From Sediminitomix flava (lineage in GTDB: Bacteria > Bacteroidota > Bacteroidia > Cytophagales > Flammeovirgaceae): DNA of 64,000 bases. Made by a program: the position numbers and the translations under genes. The first letter of the stretch is position 1, and each line of letters starts with the position of its first letter. Where the stretch lies: the NCBI RefSeq assembly GCF_003149185.1, contig NZ_QGDO01000003.1:888379-952378 (forward strand). Direction: 5' to 3'. Below the pieces are notes generated by a model, which saw only the letters and a list, made by a program, of their open reading frames with translations, searched no databases and was not told where the DNA came from. Positions 35,387 through 44,301 of the stretch are shown here, piece after piece.

Positions 35387-35993
35387 CTTTAGCCAAACAA
35401 ATATCATGAATCAGTTCAAATTCCACAGGAATCTTATCAGATGATTGTGGGATTTGAGCTGTCCAAGAGGACTCATGTGTTTCAAGAATTTTAATTTCAT
35501 TGGTAAAATCTATATTCTTTTTACCATTCAATTTATAGAGAGCTTCTTTTGCACACCATAATTTTAAAGCATTATCATTAGTTATTGATAAGCTCTTTTG
35601 CTCTTCATTAGACATGATGCGAGGAACAACTCTAAGAAGTCTTTCAGACCATTTTTCGATATCTATGCCTATACTATCGGTCTGATGAAAAGCGACAGCT
35701 ACATATTTCGAGGTATGACTAATCGCAATTTGTCCCTCAATATTTTTAAGAAATGGTTTCTGATTTTCGTCTTTGACTATCCCTTCGTAACCAAGCTGCA
35801 ATTCTTGTAGTAAATTCTTTAATGCAAATCTTGCTGCTAGAGATTCAATTCTACTCTTTTTATTTTTTCGTGAGAGTACTTCAGTTTCTATTCTATTATT
35901 GAGTTGATCAATATAAAATTGCTCATCTATTTCATAACGCATGAGTCCCCAACTCAAATTACCCTTATCGACACATAGTTTCACCCATTCCAT
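35376..35993 (-). CDS. Sfp-type 4'-phosphopantetheinyl transferase
   Basis: This enzyme transfers phosphopantetheine from CoA to carrier-protein serines. The 205-residue protein has the two signature motifs: GIDIEKW (magnesium/CoA site) and KLWCAKEALYK about 45 residues later, preceded by ISHTSKYVAVAF. The size is near that of the Sfp class. No polyketide or peptide synthetase is in the window, so it may serve fatty-acid or other carrier proteins. Its ATG overlaps the lipid-kinase stop codon (TAATG), showing translational coupling. Confidence 0.9.
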   Translation of the reverse strand: MEWVKLCVDKGNLSWGLMRYEIDEQFYIDQLNNRIETEVLSRKNKKSRIESLAARFALKNLLQELQLGYEGIVKDENQKPFLKNIEGQIAISHTSKYVAVAFHQTDSIGIDIEKWSERLLRVVPRIMSNEEQKSLSITNDNALKLWCAKEALYKLNGKKNIDFTNEIKILETHESSWTAQIPQSSDKIPVEFELIHDICLAKATV

Positions 35994-36916
35994 TACACGA
36001 ATATTTTCAATGCGTTATTTTTAATTGAATACGTAAGATTTTCTTCTCCCCATTCAGGTTCTCCGTCTCTATGCAAGTAGATTTTGTTTTGTTTAGAGGA
36101 TGTAGAGATTTTTATATTTGCTCCTCTTAACATCATCACTTGATCATATGAATTCAACGATTTACTGAAAACCTTAAACACTAAAGGAAGAATGTTTAGT
36201 TTATTAAACTTTTTAATGATGACGACATCTAATAAACCGTCAGAAATATCAGCATTAGGTGCTATATAGGCATTATTTCCAAACTGAGAAGCATTGGCAA
36301 CAGATACCATATAAGCATCTACATTATAGTCTTTTCCATCTACTTCAATTTTATACTTATTGGCTTTATAATTAAAGTAGTCTTGTACACCAGTTTTAAT
36401 GTAGTTAATTAGTCCTCTACCATCAGCTTCTGCAAAATGATGACTAACATAAGCATCAAAGCCAGTTCCAGAAGTACAGAAAAACTGTTTTCCATTTACA
36501 ATACCAACATCAATAAATGATGTTTGTGCATTGTATAATGAATTAATAGCTTTTTGTGGATTAAGTGGAATATTTAAGTGTCTTGCCAATCCATTCCCTG
36601 AACCAATTGGAATGATGCCAAGCGGTATGTTTTGACCAATCATAGCGCTAGCTACCTCATTAATTGTTCCGTCACCTCCAACCGCGACAATCAGACTTGT
36701 TTCTCCTTCTTCGATTAATTCTTTAGCTAATGAGTAAGCGTGATCTCTTCCTTTTGTAAAAAGAATCTCAGAAGATGTATTTGGGCTATTAAACTTTTCT
36801 CGGATAAGTTCAGCTGTTCTTTTTCCTTTCCCAGAACCAGAGATAGGATTAATTATAAATTTTACGTTTGCCAATGTTTTATGGATTAAAACATCGTGTT
36901 TAGTATATAATGTCAT
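35993..36916 (-). CDS. diacylglycerol kinase-family lipid kinase (YegS/BmrU type)
   Basis: This 307-residue protein has KFIINPISGSGKGKR, then VAVGGDGTINEVA (the nucleotide-binding GGDGT) and PIGSGNGLARHL, the diagnostic series for diacylglycerol/sphingosine-type kinases. It ends with a beta-rich domain (about 140-305) carrying HRDGEPE. The lipid substrate is not predictable. It forms a two-gene unit with the downstream phosphopantetheinyl transferase through a one-base overlap. Confidence 0.9.
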   Translation of the reverse strand: MTLYTKHDVLIHKTLANVKFIINPISGSGKGKRTAELIREKFNSPNTSSEILFTKGRDHAYSLAKELIEEGETSLIVAVGGDGTINEVASAMIGQNIPLGIIPIGSGNGLARHLNIPLNPQKAINSLYNAQTSFIDVGIVNGKQFFCTSGTGFDAYVSHHFAEADGRGLINYIKTGVQDYFNYKANKYKIEVDGKDYNVDAYMVSVANASQFGNNAYIAPNADISDGLLDVVIIKKFNKLNILPLVFKVFSKSLNSYDQVMMLRGANIKISTSSKQNKIYLHRDGEPEWGEENLTYSIKNNALKIFV

Positions 36917-36964
36917 TAAAATCTATGTCGATTAGCTGAGGATAATTTAGTTCTAATTTACAAG

Positions 36965-36972
36965 CAAAAATA
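36965..36972 (-). promoter_or_regulatory. -7 element of the lipid-kinase operon
   Basis: The minus-strand reading TATTTTTG followed by C is an exact TAnnTTTG, 49 bp before the ATG. The flanking GTATTTTTGCTT is identical to that at the marR promoter. Confidence 0.45.
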
Positions 36973-37118
36973 CTTTAATTAATCGTAAACTAAAATGAAT
37001 TCTATGCTCATGATGAATTAACAATATATACTTTTAATCATATTCTTCAGTTTTTTTTAGAAAAATTATGAATTCAAATAAAACTTACAGCATAGAGGTA
37101 GTTATTAATGATTTCTAG

Positions 37119-37133
37119 GTTTTAGCCTAAAAC
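37119..37133. promoter_or_regulatory. 15-bp palindrome in the lipid-kinase/peptide-transporter spacer
   Basis: GTTTTAG-C-CTAAAAC, a perfect 7-bp inverted repeat around one base, about 75 bp upstream of the transporter -7 box. The rest of the 341-bp spacer (36917-37257) is AT-rich without a gene. Confidence 0.35.
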
Positions 37134-37206
37134 TTATTAAAATATCAAAAAATAAAGCCTATTTCATATATTTCATTTGCTGAAATCTCATAAAAGCATT
37201 ATCATT

Positions 37207-37214
37207 TACTTTTG
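37207..37214 (+). promoter_or_regulatory. -7 element (TACTTTTG) of the peptide transporter gene
   Basis: Exact TAnnTTTG, 43 bp before the ATG. A TTTG at 37176-37179 is 27 bp upstream, longer than usual for a -33 box. Confidence 0.45.
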
Positions 37215-37257
37215 TTAAAGATTGATTAACATTTTTATACTAACTATTACTTAAAAT

Positions 37258-38643
37258 ATGGAAACCACGAGTAATCAAAAACAACTTTTTGGTCATCCAA
37301 TAGGGTTGTACATTCTGTTTTTTACCGAAATGTGGGAGAGGTTTAGCTATTATGGAATGAGAGCTCTTCTTGTTCTTTTTATGACAGCTCCAGTCGCAAA
37401 AGACGGTTTGGGATGGTCGCAAGGTGATGCGATATCATTGTATGGTACTTATACCATGATGGTCTATTTGATGTCTATTCCTGGAGGTATTTTAGCAGAT
37501 AAATTATTAGGGCAAAAGCGTTCAGTGATGATTGGTGGACTGACGCTCGTGGCAGGTCATCTGGTGATGGCTATCCCTGAGATTTGGGCATTCTACACTG
37601 CATTAGTACTGATCGTATTGGGAGTTGGTATGTTAAAACCAAATATCTCTACAATGGTAGGAGGTTTGTACGCAAAAGGTGATCCGAACAGAGATCAAGG
37701 CTTTAATATATTCTACCTAGGTATTAATATTGGAGCTTTTGCATCAAGTATTGCAGTTGGATTGGTTGCTGAAAAATATGGATGGCATTACGGTTTTGGT
37801 TTGGCAGGGATAGGAATGCTGCTTGGCCAATTGGTGTTTATGGCAGGACAAAAACATCTTAAAGGTGTGGGTGATCTTGTTGGTGGAACAGAAAGTAAAA
37901 TCTCTAAGGAAGAAGCTGAAAGACCTCTAACGAAGGTTGAGAAAGATAGAATGATTGTATTGCTGATTTCATTCTTGATTGTAATTGTCTTTTGGGGCGC
38001 ATTTGAACAGGCAGGTGGATTGATGAATCTTTGGGCACAAAATAGTACTGATCGTACATTTGGTCTTTTGGGATTGGATGTGATTCCAGCGGCTTGGTTC
38101 CAATCTGTGAATGCTTTATTTATTATGATGTTTGTACTTGCTATTGGCTATTTCTGGGCAATGAGAGCAAAAAGCGGAAAAGAGACGTCTACTTTGCTTA
38201 AAATGGCTGTGGGTACAATGATCATGGGGGCAGGTTTCTTGTTCATGAGTGCTGCAGCCAAAACAGCTGATGTAAATGCAGAAGGCGGTTATATCAATTC
38301 AAGTATGACTTGGCTTGTATTAGCTTACCTTTTCCATACAATTGGAGAGTTGTGTGTATCACCAACAGCATTGTCGTTTATAACTAAGCTGTCTCCAGCT
38401 AAATATGCATCTATTATGATGGGGCTATATTTTGCTGCAACAGGCCTAGGTAATAAAGTAGCAGGATTGGTCGGTGAAGCAGCTGTTGATGGTGCAGGAG
38501 AGTTTGAGGTATTTACAGGAATTGCCATTTTTGCAATTGCATTTGGTTTATTGTTATTAGTTTTCTTTAAGAAATTGAAGAAATTAACTCATGGTGCTGA
38601 AGATGTAAAAGCTAAATCACTTGAAAAAGAGATAACAGCATAA
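37258..38643 (+). CDS. POT-family (PTR2) peptide transporter
   Basis: Proton-coupled di/tripeptide symporter of the major facilitator fold. The 461-residue protein has FFTEMWERFSYYGMRALLVLFM (the E-x-x-E-R region of helix 1), NIFYLGINIGAFASS (PTR signature) and GELCVSPTALSFITKLSPAK. About 12-14 helices are visible. It has its own promoter-like element and a strong terminator that separates it, by only 12 bp, from the flavoprotein gene behind. Confidence 0.92.
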   Translation: METTSNQKQLFGHPIGLYILFFTEMWERFSYYGMRALLVLFMTAPVAKDGLGWSQGDAISLYGTYTMMVYLMSIPGGILADKLLGQKRSVMIGGLTLVAGHLVMAIPEIWAFYTALVLIVLGVGMLKPNISTMVGGLYAKGDPNRDQGFNIFYLGINIGAFASSIAVGLVAEKYGWHYGFGLAGIGMLLGQLVFMAGQKHLKGVGDLVGGTESKISKEEAERPLTKVEKDRMIVLLISFLIVIVFWGAFEQAGGLMNLWAQNSTDRTFGLLGLDVIPAAWFQSVNALFIMMFVLAIGYFWAMRAKSGKETSTLLKMAVGTMIMGAGFLFMSAAAKTADVNAEGGYINSSMTWLVLAYLFHTIGELCVSPTALSFITKLSPAKYASIMMGLYFAATGLGNKVAGLVGEAAVDGAGEFEVFTGIAIFAIAFGLLLLVFFKKLKKLTHGAEDVKAKSLEKEITA

Positions 38644-38663
38644 GTTAACTTTTGTAAAGAATG

Positions 38664-38698
38664 AAGCTTAGCCCTATTTAAAGGGCTAAGCTTTTTTT
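38664..38698 (+). terminator. terminator of the peptide transporter, abutting the next gene
   Basis: A perfect 12-bp stem (AAGCTTAGCCCT with AGGGCTAAGCTT), 6-nt loop, seven T. It ends 12 nt before the ATG at 38711. Confidence 0.9.
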
Positions 38699-38710
38699 AT
38701 CTTAATATTT

Positions 38711-39373
38711 ATGGAAAAGTTTAAATTATACGAAGCTCAAAAATATACAGAGCAAGAATCAATAGAAAAGAGTAAGTACTATTTTGAATATTCTAATCAA
38801 AGGAGATCGATTCGTGAATTTTCAGACAAACCTGTACCTAAGGAGGTTATAGAAAATATAATAAAATCAGCATCTACAGCTCCTTCTGGTGCAAATAAGC
38901 AACCATGGTTCTTTTGTGCTGTATCTAGTTCAATGATCAAGAAAGAAATAAGAAAGGCAGCAGAAGAAGAGGAGTATGAAAATTATCATGGCAGAATGTC
39001 TGATGATTGGTTAGAAGACTTGAAAAAATTTGGAACCAATGAAATAAAACCATTTTTGGAAGTAGCACCTTGGTTAATTATAGTTTTTAAGCAAGTGTAT
39101 GAGCTGAATGAAGAAGGGGACAAGTCAAATAATTATTATGTAAATGAATCTGTCGGACTAGCTTCAGGTATGCTTTTGTCAGCAATTCATAATGCAGGTT
39201 TAGTATCATTGACGCATACACCTAGCCCTATGAATTTTCTTCAAAAAATATTGGATAGACCCAAAAATGAGAAGCCATTTTTATTGATTCCAGTTGGCTA
39301 TCCTGCCAATGGTGTCGAGGTTCCAGATATTGAACGTAAGTCTCTAGAATCTATCTCTAAATTCTTTGAGTAA
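38711..39373 (+). CDS. iodotyrosine deiodinase-like nitroreductase-family flavoprotein
   Basis: This 220-residue FMN protein belongs to the nitroreductase fold: RRSIREFSDKPVP (31-43) and STAPSGANKQPW contact FMN. The active-site lid has E88-x3-Y92-x20-K113, the same spacing as Glu157, Tyr161 and Lys182 of human iodotyrosine deiodinase, and the lid segment RMSDDWLEDLKKFGTN is close to the human one. Such enzymes reductively remove halogen from halotyrosines; bacterial examples are known, including one from Haliscomenobacter. It lacks the membrane anchor of the animal protein. Activity here is inferred. Confidence 0.82.
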   Translation: MEKFKLYEAQKYTEQESIEKSKYYFEYSNQRRSIREFSDKPVPKEVIENIIKSASTAPSGANKQPWFFCAVSSSMIKKEIRKAAEEEEYENYHGRMSDDWLEDLKKFGTNEIKPFLEVAPWLIIVFKQVYELNEEGDKSNNYYVNESVGLASGMLLSAIHNAGLVSLTHTPSPMNFLQKILDRPKNEKPFLLIPVGYPANGVEVPDIERKSLESISKFFE

Positions 39374-39581
39374 AATATTTTATTCCAGTGTAAAAACTGG
39401 ATTATACTTAAATTTAACATTATGCGAAATGAAATAAATTTAATAAATACTAATACAAAAATTCTTACAAGGGTATCTTTTGTTTATTCAAATAGTACAT
39501 AATATTTAAGTCTATTGAATATTACGAACCTTTTTAGTATTGAATTCGTACAAAAAATAGTGATTTCGTGGAACTCAAAGT

Positions 39582-41243
39582 ATGATGATGATGGGAATCT
39601 CAGAGCATGAAAATATTGAGTCAATCATATCCAAAGTTGTAGAACACTTCCTAGACATACAGTTTGAAGAATTTAATGAAGAATTCTTTGAGTGTACTGA
39701 TCAGTGGGAGAGAGGGATTCTTTATGTCAAATCAAAGTCAAATCTGACATTTATCGACCGCTTATTTCTAGCACTTGGTTTTATACATCTGAGTAAATAT
39801 AATTCTGCGGAAAAAATTATTGCTAATCTGATTTTAGATCTAAGTAAAGAAGTTAACCAAAATGAAAACCTACGCCTAAACCTTCCCGATGGTGTATCAC
39901 TATCTATTGAGGATACCTCAAACAGAATATCCTTGTTTTCATTAAATAAACTTTCTAGGTTTTCTTTTTATAAGCACAACGAAGAAGACTTGGTCTATGA
40001 GTCTCAAGAAAATGAATTCCAAGCTTCAGATGCTTATCATTTCTTCAGAGAAGGTTTAAGGTATTTGTATCATTTTGAATATGATTTGGCTGAGCAATTC
40101 TTTAGTCAAGCTCTCAAAATTGATCCTGAAAATTCTGAATTTAGATTTCATAAGACTATAGCAATTTTGAATGAAGGTTATGAGACAGATAAAGCTTTAG
40201 ATGATCTTAAAATCTTAGAAGAATCAGAATATAAACTTCAATTTGTGAAGTATGGTCTTGCCCTTTGTTATTATGAAAGTCAGTATTATGATAAGGCATT
40301 ATCATACCTAGATGAAGCCATTGTCCTTTTAAGTCTCAATCAACCACTTAACCTAGAAGAGGAGAAGCTACTTTCAAAGTGTTATTATTTAAAAGGTAGA
40401 ATATTTCAAAACTTCGAACTCTGGGAAATTGCTTATGATATTTTTTCAAATATCAATAAACTACCATATCCAATACCTTCTAGCATCAACTTTCAAATAG
40501 GTCTGTGTCTTGAAAAATTAAATAGAGTTCACGAAGCTCTTGAAAGTTTTGAAAAAGCATCTTCAAACCCAAGAGATATTTTTTCGAAACAGAAGATTTT
40601 AGAACGTAGCGCTAGGTGTTATTTCTCTTTGAAAGAATATGAAATGGCACTTAACAAAGTTAAGCAGGCGATAAGTATTTCTAGCTATTGTTTTGAGAGT
40701 CGGTTATTAATGGTGAAAATTCTAGTGACCAAGAAAGATTATTTGAAAGCAGAAAAAGCTGTCAGACAAATCATCGCACTTGAAAGACAAGATGATATCA
40801 CGCTTGATATTAAAATCCTTTTAGGAGATTTATTGATCAAAAATCAAAAATTTCAGAAGGCTAGGGAGTATTTTGCTCAATTAATTCAGGAGTATAAGAC
40901 TGAAGAAAGTGCCTACTTAAAACTCCAATATGGAATTTCTCTTTTCCATATTCGAAAATATCGAGAATCAATTCAATTCTTTAATGATTTCCTAAAAGTA
41001 TATCAGAACGTAAAGCTTTATGGTCTCAATCGTTTGAATGATACTAAGTTCGATTTAGAAACTATGAGAATGAATATAATCTCATTAAAGTCTAAAGCTA
41101 TAGCTGCAAGTCAGCCAGAAAAGCTGAATTCGCTAGACTGTAGAGAATTGAATGAGTTAGCTGAAAGTGGAAATATGGAAGCAGAAATATTACTAATCAG
41201 ATATTGCACACAGAAACCAAATATTTCTCGAAATCAGAATTAG
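39582..41243 (+). CDS. cytosolic TPR-repeat protein
   Basis: The 553-residue protein has no signal peptide (starts MMMMGISEHENIES) and consists of an N-terminal helical region (1-140) followed by TPR units through about 500, for example AYHFFREGLRYLYHFEYDLA, KYGLALCYYESQYYDKALSY and YFSLKEYEMALNKVKQAISI. The C-terminus has Sel1-like ELNELAESGNMEAEILLIRY. Partner and function unknown. It stands alone, with 208 bp before it and 112 bp behind. Confidence 0.8.
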   Translation: MMMMGISEHENIESIISKVVEHFLDIQFEEFNEEFFECTDQWERGILYVKSKSNLTFIDRLFLALGFIHLSKYNSAEKIIANLILDLSKEVNQNENLRLNLPDGVSLSIEDTSNRISLFSLNKLSRFSFYKHNEEDLVYESQENEFQASDAYHFFREGLRYLYHFEYDLAEQFFSQALKIDPENSEFRFHKTIAILNEGYETDKALDDLKILEESEYKLQFVKYGLALCYYESQYYDKALSYLDEAIVLLSLNQPLNLEEEKLLSKCYYLKGRIFQNFELWEIAYDIFSNINKLPYPIPSSINFQIGLCLEKLNRVHEALESFEKASSNPRDIFSKQKILERSARCYFSLKEYEMALNKVKQAISISSYCFESRLLMVKILVTKKDYLKAEKAVRQIIALERQDDITLDIKILLGDLLIKNQKFQKAREYFAQLIQEYKTEESAYLKLQYGISLFHIRKYRESIQFFNDFLKVYQNVKLYGLNRLNDTKFDLETMRMNIISLKSKAIAASQPEKLNSLDCRELNELAESGNMEAEILLIRYCTQKPNISRNQN

Positions 41244-41355
41244 CATCTTACATTATCTTAATAGAAGATAATATAGTTTAAAAAAACACATCACAACAAC
41301 CATTTTTACTCTTAACAAGTTATAAGTTTAGTTCACACTAAAATCAATATATCAG

Positions 41356-41823
41356 ATGCTTAGTAAAAATATTAAAATTGCAGTAGCAGTAATAGTTGCA
41401 TTATTCACACTATCAAGTTTTGTAACTAATGAACCAAAGGAGAATGGTGAAATTAAATGGATTACAATTCAAGAAGCACTAGAATTATCTAAAAAAGATA
41501 ACAAACCTATCTTTGTTGATGTCTATACCGATTGGTGTGGTTGGTGTAAAGTCATGGACAAAAAGACTTTCAGCGATACGGATGTGTCGAGTTATGTTGG
41601 GGAAAATTACTATGCCGTAAAATTGAACCCTGAGAAAGAGGGTACAATCGTCTACCAAGGAAAGAATTATACAAATGCTGCTTTTGCGAACCATTTCCAA
41701 ATACAAGGTTATCCTACAATATTATTGCTACAAGCAGAAAAAGAATCAAAAGCTGTTCCTGGTTTTCAAGATGCTGATAACTTCTTGAAGACTCTAGAGA
41801 AGTTTAAAAAGACATTAAAATAA
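41356..41823 (+). CDS. exported thioredoxin-fold protein
   Basis: This 155-residue protein has an N-terminal hydrophobic signal or anchor (7-22) and a thioredoxin fold. The redox site is C61-G-W-C64 in TDWCGWCKVMDKKTF, and a cis-proline-type GYPTILLL comes later. The WCGWCK form is usual in periplasmic thioredoxin-like reductases of Bacteroidota. A KEGTIVYQGKNYTNAAFANHF insertion lies between the CxxC helix and the cis-Pro strand. It probably keeps exported thiols reduced; no electron donor is adjacent. Confidence 0.85.
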   Translation: MLSKNIKIAVAVIVALFTLSSFVTNEPKENGEIKWITIQEALELSKKDNKPIFVDVYTDWCGWCKVMDKKTFSDTDVSSYVGENYYAVKLNPEKEGTIVYQGKNYTNAAFANHFQIQGYPTILLLQAEKESKAVPGFQDADNFLKTLEKFKKTLK

Positions 41824-41875
41824 TATCAATTCATATAGCCTAATTAATAAAAGGGTATTGTTGAGATTAAACTTA

Positions 41876-41910
41876 AATAAGGAATAAAGTCGTTTATTCC
41901 TTATTTTTTT
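41876..41910 (+). terminator. intrinsic terminator of the thioredoxin-fold gene
   Basis: A 13-bp stem (AATAAGGAATAAA with TTTATTCCTTATT), loop GTCG, then seven T. Confidence 0.85.
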
Positions 41911-42035
41911 GTACCTTAAGAAGGTGAAGAGCTTGTTTTATTAGGTTTTCCTAGTAGCAAGTTGTATTATATTTTGTGTCTAAGGACTTATTCACCTACA
42001 TTCCTTGAAAACGATAACCCTCACTTGCTCACTAT

Positions 42036-44243
42036 ATGAATAATAAAAAATTAGTAATCGTTTCGAACAGATTACCTGTCTCAATTAACATTAATGAAGA
42101 TGAATTTAGTTTTACAAAAAGTGCTGGAGGTTTAGCCACTGGTTTAGATTCATTGAGTGATGAACTTGAAAAAATATGGGTAGGTTGGGCTGGCATACAT
42201 ACTTCAGATAAAGATTTAAAAGAAAAAATTAATACTGCATTTGTAGAGAAAGATCTTTATCCTATTTTTTTTGAAGAACAACTCTTTGAAGGATATTACG
42301 AAGGATTTAGTAATAAAATAATTTGGCCCCATTTCCATTATTTTACTCAGTATACAACTTACGAAGAGGCCTATTATGAGGCTTACAAGACCGTTAATGA
42401 GATTTTTGCTGAAGAATTGATTAAAATTTTGAAAGGAGATGAAATGGTATGGATTCATGATTACCATCTCATGTTACTTCCGAAGTTAATACGTCATAAA
42501 TTTCCAAATATATCCATTGGTTTTTTCCTTCATATTCCATTTCCATCTTATGAGATATTCAGAACATTGCCTTGGCGTAACGATTTGTTGACGGGTGTTC
42601 TTGGTGCCGATCTAGTCGGTTTTCATACATTTGGGTACATGCGTCATTTCTTAAGTTCTGTATATAATATTTTAGGTTATGAAAATGACTTCGGGATAAT
42701 CAATATCCATGATAGACTAGTCCATGCAGACGTATTTCCGATGGGTATTGATTATGATAAGTTCGCATTTCCAGATATCAAATCCGTTAGCAAGGTTTTT
42801 GAGATCAAGGAGAATCTACCTGAAGCTCGTATTATTCTTTCAGTTGACCGACTAGATTATACTAAAGGGATTCCTCAAAGAATTAAAGCTTTCGATGCTT
42901 TTTTAGAAAGGTATCCAGAATACCTCGGTAAGGTGTATCTAGTTTTAGTAGCTGTTCCTTCAAGAACTAATGTCGGACATTACAAAGAGTTGAAAGATGA
43001 AATAGAAACGCTAATTGGTAGAATAAATGGTAAATATGCCCAATTCAGATGGACTCCAATTAAGTACTTCTACAGGAATTTTAATTTTGAAGAGCTAGTT
43101 CAATTATACCAAGCCTCAGATGTTGCTATGATCACTCCATTGAGAGATGGAATGAATCTTATCGCAAAAGAATATGTGGCGAGTAGACAAGATGGAAAAG
43201 GAGTTCTTGTATTGAGCGAAATGGCTGGCGCATCATTTGAATTGATAGACGCCTTGATGGTTAATCCTCAAAATACCAATCATGTAGTAGAAGTTCTTGC
43301 CAGAGCTTTGGAAATGAATCCAAAAGAACAAGAATTAAGAATTAGAAACCTTCAAAGAAGGGTAAAGGAAAATAACGTACAAACATGGGCAAATACATTC
43401 ATTGATGAACAATTAAAAATTTCGATGATGCAGAAAGAAAAACTAACAAAATTTTTTAATAAGGATGCTCAAGCATTAAACCTAACCTTAATGAAACAGT
43501 CTTCTAAAAGACTTATTTTATTAGACTATGATGGCACTCTCATGGATTTTAATTCTGATCCACAAGCTGTTGAACCAGATGAATTTATTCTTTCAACTCT
43601 TAAGACCTTCACAGCTGATCCGAGAAATAGAGTAGTCGTTATATCAGGAAGGGATAGAGATACTTTAGAAAGATGGTTAGGGCATTTAGAAGTTGATATT
43701 TCGGCTGAGCATGGCGTTTGGTCTAGAATAGATGGCGATTGGCAAATGAGTGATGGATTATTTGATAGTTGGAAAGAACAAGTAAGACCAGTGCTTGAAA
43801 ACCTAGTGAAGCGTACACCAGGTACATTCTTGGAAGAGAAACAATATTCTATCGTTTGGCATTACAGAAAGATTGATAAAGCATTAGGTGAAAAACGAAT
43901 CAGAGCCTATCGTGACGTACTTCAGTATATGACAGCAAATCTTGACCTTCAAGTTTTGGAAGGAAACAAAGTAGTTGAAGTAAAAAATGCGGGAGTAAAT
44001 AAAGGAAAAGCAACTTTGAACTGGCTAAATATGGAAGATTGGGAATATGTTTTGGCAATGGGAGATGACCATACCGATGAAGATATTTTCAAAGTACTTC
44101 CTGATTATGCAACATCAGTGAAAGTAGGTCTTGATATGAGTGATGCTAGATATCACCTTACTTCTGTAAAACAAGTAAGAACTTTCTTAGATAAAGTAAT
44201 AGAAACTCTTTACAGTGATTCAACTAAAAGTGCTATTGATTAA
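42036..44243 (+). CDS. bifunctional trehalose-6-phosphate synthase / phosphatase
   Basis: The 735-residue fusion has an N-terminal GT20 synthase domain (about 1-465; VSNRLPVS, SAGGLATGL, WIHDYHLMLLP, SVDRLDYTKGIPQR, RDGMNLIAKEY) that makes trehalose-6-phosphate from UDP- or ADP-glucose and glucose-6-phosphate. A C-terminal HAD phosphatase domain (about 490-735) has D497-Y-D499-G-T as nucleophile motif and GDDHTDED. It is an OtsA-OtsB fusion, so one chain makes trehalose, an osmoprotectant in marine bacteria. It converges on the kinase-like gene. Confidence 0.93.
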   Translation: MNNKKLVIVSNRLPVSININEDEFSFTKSAGGLATGLDSLSDELEKIWVGWAGIHTSDKDLKEKINTAFVEKDLYPIFFEEQLFEGYYEGFSNKIIWPHFHYFTQYTTYEEAYYEAYKTVNEIFAEELIKILKGDEMVWIHDYHLMLLPKLIRHKFPNISIGFFLHIPFPSYEIFRTLPWRNDLLTGVLGADLVGFHTFGYMRHFLSSVYNILGYENDFGIINIHDRLVHADVFPMGIDYDKFAFPDIKSVSKVFEIKENLPEARIILSVDRLDYTKGIPQRIKAFDAFLERYPEYLGKVYLVLVAVPSRTNVGHYKELKDEIETLIGRINGKYAQFRWTPIKYFYRNFNFEELVQLYQASDVAMITPLRDGMNLIAKEYVASRQDGKGVLVLSEMAGASFELIDALMVNPQNTNHVVEVLARALEMNPKEQELRIRNLQRRVKENNVQTWANTFIDEQLKISMMQKEKLTKFFNKDAQALNLTLMKQSSKRLILLDYDGTLMDFNSDPQAVEPDEFILSTLKTFTADPRNRVVVISGRDRDTLERWLGHLEVDISAEHGVWSRIDGDWQMSDGLFDSWKEQVRPVLENLVKRTPGTFLEEKQYSIVWHYRKIDKALGEKRIRAYRDVLQYMTANLDLQVLEGNKVVEVKNAGVNKGKATLNWLNMEDWEYVLAMGDDHTDEDIFKVLPDYATSVKVGLDMSDARYHLTSVKQVRTFLDKVIETLYSDSTKSAID

Positions 44244-44264
44244 GGTATAACAGTCTTAAATCAT

Positions 44265-44300
44265 AAAACGCCTTTATCGTGTAAGATAAAGGCGTTTTTT
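44265..44300. terminator. bidirectional terminator between the trehalose gene and the kinase-like gene
   Basis: A perfect 14-bp stem (AAAACGCCTTTATC with GATAAAGGCGTTTT), 6-nt loop, A-run and T-run. Confidence 0.92.
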
Positions 44301-44301
44301 A

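Noticed and set aside
39384-39401. Hairpin TCCAGT/ACTGGA after the deiodinase-like gene as terminator
   Set aside because: Only 6 bp, with no T-run.
41252-41272. Hairpin ATTATCTT/AAGATAAT after the TPR gene as terminator
   Set aside because: The stem is AT-only and no T-run follows, so it is too weak to call.
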